Source of the DNA: Erythrocercus mccallii | Taxonomy: Eukaryota > Chordata > Aves > Passeriformes > Dicruridae | NCBI GenBank assembly: GCA_013397435.1 | Contig: VZRG01000377.1 | Coordinates: 62,001 to 126,000, forward strand | Direction of reading: 5' to 3' | Length of the DNA: 64,000 bases | Part shown: positions 25,801 through 37,800 of the stretch, piece by piece | Layout: each line of letters opens with the position of its first letter | Position numbering within the stretch: the stretch's first letter is position 1 | The notes under the pieces: model-generated | What the model was told of the DNA's origin: nothing | The model's input: only the letters and a program-made list of their open reading frames with translations | Database searches by the model: none | Made by a program: the position numbers and the translations under genes

Positions 25801-28800
25801 CTTCCCCACATTTTCCATGTATTCCTCCTTTGCGGATCTCCCACCTCAAGTGCTGAAAGGAAACCTGACCAGTGCATCTGAGAACATTTTGCTGGACCCA
25901 TATACGTTCTGGCAGCTTCTGACTGAGCAGCTGAGCTACTACCCAGGACCCTATACTGATTTCAGTGCTCCATTAGGCCACTTTGAACTTCGTGATTGTT
26001 GGTGTGTTGACAGCAAAGGAAGAGAGGTGGAAGGAACAAAGGCAGGAGTGAACCAGGTTCCAGCATGTAAGTAACAATTTCTGGCATGTAAGTAGGAGTG
26101 TTTTCTGGTTTTCTTATTTTATGCCACAAGAGAGGGAAGTCCTTGCAATTGCTGTGAAGTAGCAAACAACAACTTGTCAGAAAGATCATCAGCACTGCCA
26201 TTATCGTTGGAAGTCAGAAGTTGGGTGACTCATTTCTGGTAAATAAGTGGTGGCTGAGTGTTGGGAATAAGAAGAAATGAAGTTCCATATCAAGTTCATG
26301 TAGATTTTATAATTTGGAATTTGGATATATAATGCTTTTGCAGAAGATACTTAGCCAGTGGTAAAGGATATTAGAAAGCATGAAGAGTTGTATGGAAATA
26401 TCAGGATTACACTGTAATGTAAGTGACTTTCAAGAATGCCTTAAAATTAAGCAAGAAGGATTTTCTTTACTGTTTTTTATTATGTGGTCAAGAGTAACAG
26501 ATATCCCCTAGAAGTCACTTGGAGGAGAGTGAGGCCAGCACTGAAGTTCAGTCAGCTCTCTGTCTACACACCTCCTCCAAAGATGCTGGGCTCTCTTTGG
26601 GGTTACTCCAGCAGATGACCTATATTATAAATGCCATCACTGAAATTGTTCTCATCACACAGTATTTTTCTAGCTGTGAAGAAGAGACCAGACAATGAAC
26701 TGGTGAAGATTCCAGTTCTGTGGCAAGTTAAGAATAAAGGGGATGAAGCAGATTAACAGAGTTATTCTGGAGGAGGTTTAATGGAGCTGGTTGGGTGTGT
26801 TGAACTGCCCTTTCTGGGTCAGTAGATGTATGGAGAGGACAGGCCAAGTGTCAGCTGCCACTCCAGACCCAAAGGATATACCTTCATTTTCCTTTCTGAC
26901 TCTCACTTCTGATTATCCACATTTTTTTATGGCAGCAGCTGAGGGAATGTTCTGTAGAGATTTATTGACTCAATTTGTAACCAATAAGGACTTACTTAAA
27001 AACATCAGGCCTTTGGCCTAGGACATGGAGAATGTTTGTGTGACTTCTGGCACTCCAATACTCTTGCTGTTAAACAGCTGAGCACAGACAAGTCTCCTTT
27101 TTGTGCTTCATTATGCAGTTCAACACTAATTTCAGAGGGAAAGAGATGATGCTAATTAAAAGAAAAGTTTTCACATGCAAATGTTTACTGGACTTAGATG
27201 AAAGTTGTTAAAATACTCTTCATATATACACTTTTTTATCCAGGCCCTGGTATATGTGAAGGTGTGAAGCAGGAAGCCATGAAATTTATGGAGGAGGCAG
27301 AGCAGCTCATCCTGGCCTCCAATGGGTCCCAGTTTGCCTTTGGAGAGAGCTTCTTGCTGGCAAAGGGGATACAGCTCACGGACAGTGACCTCCTGCGCTC
27401 TGCTGGACCCTATGGGCAGGGGGCAGTGATCCCCCAAAAGCTGCTGTCAGGCAGTGACTCTGCTCTCCAGCTGGCTGCTTGGTCAGGTGAGTGGAAGGGA
27501 GAAGAGGGCTGAATTAAATGGAGTTGTGCCCAGAATCTATGCAAGAACACTTGATGTCAGTGCAACTTTGCTGAAAAGCAGGTGCAACTCAGCAGGTGTA
27601 ATTAGGGTCATTAAGCTGCCACTCCAAAAACTGATTTCAGTTATCTCATATGAATGACACAATGCAAACATAAAATCTGGGCACTAACCAGCCTTTTTGT
27701 ACTTAAATTATGTACCTTTATGTACTTAATTTTATTTGTCTTCCAAAGTACAGAAGGTTCATATTTTTGCAAATATGTGCATTTAAGATGTCCTGTATTG
27801 GGCACTATCAGCTTTCTTTTACTTCTGTTTTATAGTCCTGCACTTCTACTGGCAGAGCCACTTTACATCAAAACGTTCTGCTGGGGAAGCAGCACAGCTG
27901 GGATTTCTCCCTTACATCCCTCAGTGTGATGGCCTGGGAAACTGGGAGCCAACTCAGTGCTATGAGAGCACAGGTGAGTAATTCCTAACAAAGACGCTCT
28001 GGGCTGTCTAAATTAAAAAAAAAAAAACAACAAAAAAACCAAGGCAAATCAAACAAACAAAAAAAAACCCACAAAAAACAAGAATTCCACTTGAAAAATA
28101 GAAAACCAGTAGTAGTCAGACTGGAGGAAGGTGATGTGTGTAAATTGACTGGACTCAAGTGGCAACTCATTGGGGCTCAAAAATCAGTAGATTTTCAATT
28201 GCTTGCTGCTAGATGTGTTCCTTGGGGGTTGCTCCAGGAGCTGGTATTGCTTAATGCCTTCACTCATGACCAGGATGATGAGGTGGAGCACACATTCAGA
28301 AAGTTTGTGGATCATGCCAAATTTCTGGGAGTAGGTGATAGGGCTGCAGTGGGGGAGTCTCACCAGAGCTGCTACATTTCCATTTGCACCACTGCTCTCA
28401 GGTGTGGTCTGCTTACCCCTGGATAGCAGAGTTAGCTGTGACTTGGATTCACTGACCCCTTCCTGTGGAGCTGCTGAGGGTGAAAATCTTCCTGGTATGC
28501 AACAAAGCAAAGTACCACAGCTAAAATAAAGCTGCTTTTCTTTCCTGGACAGGCCATTGCTGGTGTGTGGATGAGAGAGGTCGTTATGTCATGGATTCCT
28601 TGGTCTCACGCTCAGCAGAACTTCCCAAATGTCAGTTGGGCTTTCTTCCTAAATATTTGTCTTTACCTGTTCTTGTAAATTTTAAATATTTATTGAAAAT
28701 TCTAATATGAGATGCATAAAGTAAGGCTTGCTTCTAACCACTGAAAAAAAAATAAAAAGAATTCTATTCTTATTTTGCTAATTCATTTAATTTCATTGTG

Positions 28801-31800
28801 TGTGATTTTGGTTTGCATGATCTGAGAGCAGACCATCTACTGTTGGTGGCTCTGCCTGAGCAGGGGAATGGGACCAGTTCTCCAACCTGGTGTCTCCAGA
28901 GGTGCCTTCCAACCTCAGCTATTCTATGGTTTTATCAAACACCAATCAGGAATTCCCTGCCTGAGACTGTAGCAGTTCCTAATGCAGATGTGTGAGGGAG
29001 CTGGTGATGTAACTCTTTCTCTTGCTTAGGTCTGAAACTTAATTTTAAAAATTAATTTTAAAAATTTGTTTTTCCCTTTGACAGGCCAGACTTCATGTCA
29101 GCGATCTCGAGCCAATGCCCTAATTTCCAGCTGGAGACAGAGCAGTGCAAAGCTGGACACCTCTACAGCTGATCTCTTCATCCCCAACTGCCTTGAGGTG
29201 ATTTAACTTGACTGAGGGAGGAGCAGTTTTGCTTGCACCATGCCATAGTCACATACACTTTCTGTCCATGCTCCTTAAGCACCCCTTGTGCATTTCTGTT
29301 AACCTGAAACAAAAGGGTAAGACAAAACTAACAGCTTGTGTTGCCCTGCAGAAAGCAGAATTTAAATAGTTTTGAGATGGAGACTGGGAATAGGAAGCTC
29401 TGTGCCTGCCCATGCTTCCCTCCCACAGGCTGGCTCTGCCTGGTGCTCTTGCAGAGCTGTGCTTAAAAGGCACATATTAATTGACTGACATGTGGGGGGC
29501 TCTTTCCTCCTGAGCTATGAGAGGATGACAGTGTGAGAGGGAGCTGAGTGCAAATGTCCCAAAAAACCGGGGTCTGTGATGCTCTCAAAATGTGACAGTG
29601 AGCAGGATAGAGACAGGCAAGGAATAGACATTTCATTCATAATAGAATTACTATCATATAGAATCACATAATCATTTAGGTTGGAAAAGACTGCAAAGAT
29701 CAAGTCCAACTATTACCCCAGCATTGCTGAGTTCACCACTGAGTCATATTTTTAAGCACCACATCTACACATTTTTTGAACACTTTTCAAGCTAGGATTT
29801 TTTCAGAACTTTATCTCAATGGACCTTTAGTCTACATCCTGCATAATGGTTTGACTCAGTGATCTTAGAGGTCTTTTCCAACATAAATGATTCTTGATTC
29901 TCTCAGAGACTGGTCTGTCTATTAAATTAATTAGACTGTATTTTGTGTTTCTTTTCAATATGTTTTAATTATGAACAAGTGTAAACATAATAAAGCATTT
30001 TATCCAATCTTTGGGGTATGGATTTTGATGTGTCTGTATTAAAATCCATTGCTCTGCAATGACAGGTCCTTGATTCTTTGCAGACAGGAGAATACAGTGT
30101 GCTGCAGAGATCTGACACAGATACTTGGTGTGTGGATCCTGTGTCAGGAGAAATATTCCAGCGTGGCAGCAAAGACTTGGATGAGAATCCTGAGTGTGAG
30201 TAATGCTTTGCCCCCTGCCTGTGATGCCTCATGCTTTGCAGCATATGTACTTTCCTCTTCAGAATGCTGCCTGTGAGGCATGGGAGGCTCATAGTTTAAT
30301 TCCTCAGTGATAGGGTACGTACAAAGCACAGCAACATTGAAAGGGTATCTGAAAATAATTACCCTTTACTTTCACAACACCAGAAATAAAACAGTTGAGA
30401 CAAACTTATGAATGGTCTCCTATGCATTTTTTTAATCTTTAGTTTCTTACCACCATTTTAACTATTTAAAAATGTAAATGATCATCTAATTACATTTAAA
30501 ATTACCTTGATCAAAATTTTTTACTAAAAGCTAAATTTTTACTAGCTTGATTTTTTTGCCTCCTAAATATCAACCTCTAAATGATACACCATCACATTTA
30601 TAAAAAAAAGATAAAAATTAAAAATAAATAACAGCATTTTTTCAACTATTTTTCTAAAACAGTATCACTTGCACTTTAATCTTTAGAAAAAAAAATGTAG
30701 GTTTTTTTCTAGTGGAAGTAAATTCCCCATTTCTATAATGAAACAAATTGTTTTGTGGTCACTCTTCGTTCTTCCTACCCACAAAACAGGCTGGAAGCAC
30801 TTCTGGTAAAGTCTTTAGGTCAATTTGTTGTCTTCTATTCTGTATCTTGCAAAGAATCTCTCTCTTTGAAGGTCCCAGTTTCTGTAGTATGCTGAAGTCC
30901 AAAGCTGTTTCACGAGAAGCTGCCAGAGGCTACATCCCCCAGTGTGAAGGGGACAGCGGGAGCTTCTCCCCCGTGCAGTGCAGCCAGGACCAGGAGAGCT
31001 GCTGGTGTGTCCTTGGCAATGGAGAAGAGGTGCCAGGGACACGAGTAAACAGGGGAAAACCTGAGTGTGCAAGTGAGTCCCTGCTTCAGACATTTTACTC
31101 ATCAGAAAATCCAGACCTGACATTTAACCCAGATCTTAAATTTTTCCACTCCCTCATTGAATTTAATCTTGTTTCTTCAGATCTTTAGAGCCTTTTGCTC
31201 AAGCAACATGCTTATCTTTGTGTTGTAGCAGATTTCAGACCTAGCTGGGCATGCTGTCCAGTTTTCTTCAGGTGTTTTGTGAGGGAAAAAGGAGAAGGGA
31301 ATGGATCCTTGACTTTTACTAATTCATAAAATTGGTTGAATCAAACTATTTGAGCTATGAAACTCAGCTATAAGGCCAGTCTGAACAGCTTGCTGCAAAC
31401 TTGAACCTGCTCCAGTCTGAGCTGGCTCTGGGATTAAAACCCATTCAGCTGACTAAAATAAAATTTTAAAAATGTATGCTTCTGCCATTCTGACTCTTGG
31501 CTTGCGATCAGAATTGTGAAAAAGATGTGCCAAAACATTGCATAGTCACAGAATATTTCCTGAATAACCAGAGCTATGAGGCACTGGAATTCACTCATCG
31601 TTTCCAGTGAGATATCCAAATGGGAGAAATTTGGATAAATTTAATTTTCAATGTCCTTTATGCATTTTCCCATCACTGAAGTGAAGCAAAATTAATTAAA
31701 CTTTCTACAGGGCTATGCTCCAAAATATGATTAGTGGAAAGTAGAGATGTAAAAAGAAAACATTCTTTTTACATCTCCATTTAAAGCTGCAGGACACTGG

Positions 31801-34800
31801 TGTTTTCATAGTGTTTTTTTGCTGATTTTTTTGATTGTTTTGGGGGAAAAGGGTTGAAAAAAAATTAGGGAAACAAGACGACATAATTTGCTTCCATTTC
31901 CTTTTGTGATTCTGCTGTATAGAGATCAACACAGGCTTGTGCTCACTGACCAAATAGAAGATGTGACGCTTGAGGACGCTTAGTGGTGGAGCTGACAGTG
32001 CTGGGTTAATAGCTCAATGACCATACAGGTCATTTCCAAACTTAATGATTCTATAATTCTTTTGTAACACACCTGAATGTGTCAACCCAATTGCCTGCAA
32101 GGTTTTTTTCAACTAGGTAACAGCTCAGCTAACTTGGAAATAATTTTCTTTGGGCTCTCTTGTATCAATAGAGAGTTCTGAGGGTGGAGTTTTATGAGAA
32201 GCCAGAAGGAGACCCCTGGTTGTATCTACCCCATGCTTATGGTGTTGTGTAGAGATGCCAACTGAGCTCAGAGGAGGTGAGCTCCAAAGCAGGGTGTTGT
32301 AGTCACCTGAATGTGGCCATCCAAGGCAGATTTTTAGCTCTTCAGAGAAGCAGAGCTGAGCACAAGACCAGTGCTGCTGCCATCCTGTACTTTTCCTAGA
32401 GAAAATAGTGACTACTAGTGACTAATTACCTTTCTTTTTTAAAATACTGAGTGAGAAGGAGAACTGCTTTGAAAGTATATTGGAAACCTGGTTCTACTGA
32501 AAGCTATTTGTTATTTTCTGCATAAAGATTGAAATAATCTTTAATGGTTTCCCTGGATTTTGAAAGAGCAATGGAACTTTTCATGATATACAACTTAGTT
32601 ATTGTGTAAAAATAAATAATTGAAAGTTAGTTTTCTCCTCTGTCTACCCAGCCTTATGTCTCTAGTCATGGGAATTACTAACAATTGCTCAGGAAAAAGG
32701 AGTATACAGGAGTGTAAAAGGAGTATACAGCTACCTTGCAGACCTTGTCTATCAGCAAAATAAGCAGATGTGGTGGGAAAATATGATAAATTTCTGCTCC
32801 AGCATCAGAACAGACAGCTGTAAACAGAAAGTAATAACTCAGAGTGCCCAGTACGTACCAGGAGGTTTTCATTAGTTTAATCACTTCCATCGGAGGTAGA
32901 ATCCAACTTCTAGCTGACATGCACTGGAGAGATGATGAAAGTACCCTAGCAGTCCTCACATGCATCTCCTAACCTCATGCCCATGGCCCATAACTATGAG
33001 CAGAGACAGGGGAGAGACAGATTTCCACAGAAAGGAATTTCCTTGAAGGTATTTCCCAAAGGTAATTTTCCTGGAGATGGTAATTTCCATGTGGAAACCT
33101 TTGGAAACATCTACGAAAGTGTCAGTATTCAGCTACCGGACCAGGAAACAATGGGCAATGACAAAATGGTGCAGGCTTGGCAATAGTAAATGAAATTAGG
33201 GGGATAAATGAGCAAGTTACAAGAGATTGTAAAGAGATTGTAGCTCCATTCAGCTGAGACTGGACATGACTTGCTGGATATAGAAACGTGTCAGAGCAAT
33301 TAAGAAACCACAGACTGATTTTTACATGCTCTGTGTAAAGATTATATTATTGTAATTTAATGGCCAGCATAAGTATTGCTATCTCTTTTACAGAGATATC
33401 TTCTAGTCCTAAAACCTTGGGACATTTATTAGAAGTTTGTTAAGCAAGGATGCCAGGTTTCCACCTTTACTGGGAGTCTGGCTACAGAAACAATGAGTGA
33501 AGAGATGGAATGTAGTGGCCCCATTTACAGACTTATTGCAAAAGAGTTGCTCTAAAGGAGACTAGGATAAAAATATGCATTTGGCAATTCAGAGAGGCAG
33601 ATATGAAAACTTTTTTTGTTGGCATTGAAATGCTCAGAGTTGGAAAACAAAGATATACTTCACACATTGGATTCCAGATTCATCATGCAATGTTTTTATA
33701 CTTTAACTGAAAGTTTAATACAAGTTTTTAATACTTTAAATGAAGTGGCTGCTTAGTTATGGAATTAATCTTCGTATCTCCATCGGAAGGGGAGAGAGAG
33801 GGTGCTCAGACCTGAACCATCATCAATGTTCGCTTCCCTTCTATGATCAGGAAGGTTAGGACTGATCTGAGCATGATAATTTGGAGAATGATTTATATAT
33901 ACATCAAGCAAGTGAATTGTATGATATGATAACTTATTTTTCTTTGTATTTATTTATAAATATGGAGGAAGTTGTTTTTTTCTTCCTATGTTTTGTAGCT
34001 CTGGAACTCATAAGTGTTTAATTATTACTGGATATATTTATTAATTAAATTGGGATGTGGCTAATATTAAGTGAAGCAGTTGGCTTGTACTGATTAGTAA
34101 AAAATTAATTATCACTGTAATTAATCTGCTGTAATGATCTGTTACAGTGGGCTAGCAGGGTTCGAATGACTGTACTCATACAGAGTGACTTGATAGGAAA
34201 AACTGTGCTTCAAATCTAAAGCCATATACAACTGGTTTTATATATATATATCTATATATATAATATGTATATTCTGCCCTACTGGTGCAGAAACCTCTTG
34301 GTGCTGCTGAAGACACCACAGTCATGAGTTCCTGATCTCAAACCTTTTAAACTTCAACCTAAAGGGAAATGAGATGAGGTTTGTTTGGCCCTGCCTGTTT
34401 CCACTAGATATCTTCTGTCAAGGTTTGTTCTGCTGTCGGTTAGAAATCTCCTTCTCATTTCCTGCTTAAATTTATTCATGACTGTTCAAAATGTATCTGT
34501 TACTAGAAACCATGCACGTCTCTTTCTGGACTCATTACCTATCACAATCAATATGTGTCTTTCCATCAGCTTCAGTAAACTGAACAAGCTGAGCTCAAAC
34601 CAAAGGTCAAAGTTGATGAGTGGGAAAGGCACAGGTGCTGTCTGGGTTTGAACCTGTGGATGTGAGGGGTTTCTGGACTTTGTCCTAGAAGCCATCATAG
34701 CACGCCTCTAACACGAATCCCCTTTCTCCCATGCCTGCAGGTCCACAGTGTACTCTGCCATTTGGTGCCTCAGCAGTGGCCAATGGGGCTGTTCTTTGTG

Positions 34801-37800
34801 AAAACATTCCTGGACAAGCTCTAAACATCCAGCAGTGCCAGCTCGTGTGTCGCCAGGGCTTCCGCAGTGCCACTCCCAACACCTCCTCCCAGTGTGACAC
34901 GCGGCTGCGGCGCTGGGTCTCTGCTGCCCCTCTGCTCCAGGCCTGCCAGAGTATGTCTGATCTGACCTGACCTGATCTGATGTGATCTGATGTGATCTGA
35001 TGTGATCTGATCTGCTGGGGCTTGGGGAGGGCTCAGAGCAGTGTAAACAGTGCAAAATCAGCTTTTATCAGAGAACTGCTGTGTAAATAACAACCGTAGT
35101 TGTAGGGGAGTTGCTAAGTTGAGGTGCAGGAGATGTGTTCTGTTTTCTGCCATCTTCACCTCTGGCTCTTGGCTGGCCAGAAACTGTCCCTCTTGCCTGT
35201 AATATTAGAGCTATAAATAGCTATTCAATCGATATGCAGATTTGCCTTGTTAGTTAAAAGATGTTGGCACCATAAGTGATTCTGATGGAACTACTTAGTC
35301 CTGGAAGAACAGATGAGACCCAGATGTTCGAATTTGGCAGAACTTGACTGTTTATTTGCATAATCAAGTCACTGTTACTTCTGCATCTTTTTGTGCAGCA
35401 GTGTGTTCTTAAGGATTATTGTATTAATTGGCTGACTTCTGGTATTTTTCAGACCATTTTGCTTTCAAGAAAAAATGACGCTTTAAATCTTGGAAGAATT
35501 GGATGTCCATTCAGAGCTCATGTAATTAGATATTAATGTTAGCCTTTTCAGTTATTTGAAAAAAATACATACATTCTGATCAAAATGGCAATTTGTAACA
35601 TTGCTGAACTTTGAGAAATGCAGGTCTTTCTGCCAAGTTTGCAGCTACTTTTCATTTCCAGAATAGGTTACACCCATTAATCAGTCTTCAGAATGGGTTA
35701 AACTCTTCAATTCCAAATGCAAATACTTTTAAACTTTCAATTTCAGACTGAAACCTTTGTTTGTGATTGTGTTTCTGTAGCATGTTATGAAATAACTACC
35801 ATGTTTGCCTGATGGCAGTGGAATAACTGTAGGGACAGAGGGGAGTGTGTGTCAATCTGCTATAAAGTTTACTGTAAGCCAAGGACTTCCCCCAGTAATT
35901 TGTGTTTGGAACAGACCATGGTTTTAAGGAGAAAGAAAAACCCAGTACAGTAGTAGGCAATTGAACAAACTTCAAAATAATGGAGAATTCACCAAAACAT
36001 TTAGTAATTTGTTCCAATGGATAATTACCCTCACTCTCAAAAATCATATTTCATGTTCTTTATGTATACATCTAGAGACTATGGTTAAACAGCTCTTTAA
36101 ATACTCTCTGAGAAACTAAGCAGAGGGAGGCCTTTGTGCCTTGCAGGAAGAAGCTGGGGTTTGTTTCCTCTGGTCCTGGCTGCCATTCTCCTTGGAAGCT
36201 CTCCAGGCTTTCTCATGCTCGTTTTTGGGGTGAGGGATGAGGAATTGTGCTCCAAGAGTGACACTTGTATGTGATGCAGGGAGGGCCTGCAGAGGAGCTG
36301 AACGAGGGAGAGCCCTGCTGCTTGTCCAGCCTGGTGGGATAGGAGCCAGCTCCATTTGGAGGTGGAGACAAGAAATTTGCATATTTTTTTCTTGCTAAAA
36401 ACTGATTAAATAGATTTTGATTTCCTAACTGATGAGCTCACAGATTTGTCATCAATTTGTGTGATTTGCATCACTTAGGTTTGCTGTCAAAAAATCAGAA
36501 AGCTGTTGTAGACATTCATGGCGACGCCATTATTCTGAAAATTTATTCTCTCCTAAAACTTATTCCCAGCTAGTTTGACAAGCTGGGTTTCCAAAAGTGC
36601 ATTTATATTAGTATTAATTGGTTTGACCATTTAATTCCTTTTTAAATAGAAGTTTTTTCATGATTGCATGTAAGAAAAATGAAAATAAACAGGTCAATAA
36701 TTCCTGTCTTTCTGTTTCTTTTCTAAGTGTTGGCATAATGTCAGCTTTCATGTATTTCTCTGGAACTTCCTATTTGCTAAGGCTTATGAAAAATTATCAG
36801 TAATGATCCAGATTGTCCTTATCCTTCTGTGAGTTAGTGCTCCAGTGTAAAATATCTCTTAATTATCATCTAAGTGTGTGACTTGGCTTTTTCTATAATG
36901 CACAACATTTATATTTATCAAGCTTATGTCTTGCTGCTTGTTATTTACTACTGATAGCTCTACTGCTTTCATCCAAAAGGAGGGAGATGTTTTTGATCAA
37001 CCTGAGAATGACAAATCAATGTTGTCCTTTCTCAAAGTAACTCTGAAGGTCAGGTTTCTCATTAGGGAGGTTACTAAATGCCCTCTCTACTTCATTTTTA
37101 GAGCTCCATTTGTTTCAGACAGTCCAAGCTCAAACACACTTTCAACTACGCCTGCCTCCTGAGAAGACATGTAGTTCTGACTACTCTGGATTACTCCAGG
37201 CATTCCAGATATTTATTTTAGATGAATTGAAGGCTCGTGGTTTATGTCACCTTCAGGTAATTTAAGTTCCTTATCTTCCACTGGTGGTGGATACTGTTTG
37301 TTTTGGTTGGTTTTGTTTTCTTTGGTTGGGTTTTGTGTTGCATTAAAAATAAAATTAAAAAAAGTAAAACGCAACATAGACCTTTGCCTGTTTGAGAAAT
37401 GTGGAAGAATGGAATATGCCATGAAATCTGTCAGGATGGCAGCATTCTCATATGGATGAGTGGGCGAATGGAGGTTTAGTATCACACCACATCATCAGAT
37501 CACTTTAGTTCCAGCCATAAAAGTCATATCATACCAGTCAAATATTTGTTAACAATTTCTTTCAATGGAAGAGGATATTTTGACTATTCTTACAGTGAGT
37601 ATATGACTTGCTAAAATTATATTTTCTTGTTTCTGTTTATACAGCCCCTTTAACAGTGTTACTTTGAGTATAGTACAGTGCAAATGAATAGGGCAAGGCA
37701 AGAACAAGAAAGTTCTCAGGCTGACTAACTGTGATTTCACTTAATTCTGAATTGAAGGTAAATGCATTTGGAAAAACTGGCTCAGTTTCTGTGTGTGATG

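Larger units (their letters stand above)
29198..30083 (+). other. TG: TG intron 14
   Basis: GT-AG intron of 886 bases. Holds two CR1 3' ends in opposite orientations separated by about 40 bases. Nothing else recognised. Confidence 0.8.

Noticed and set aside
32977..33186. 69-codon open frame possibly from a retroelement
   Set aside because: No reverse transcriptase, gag or LTR motif seen; too short to support.
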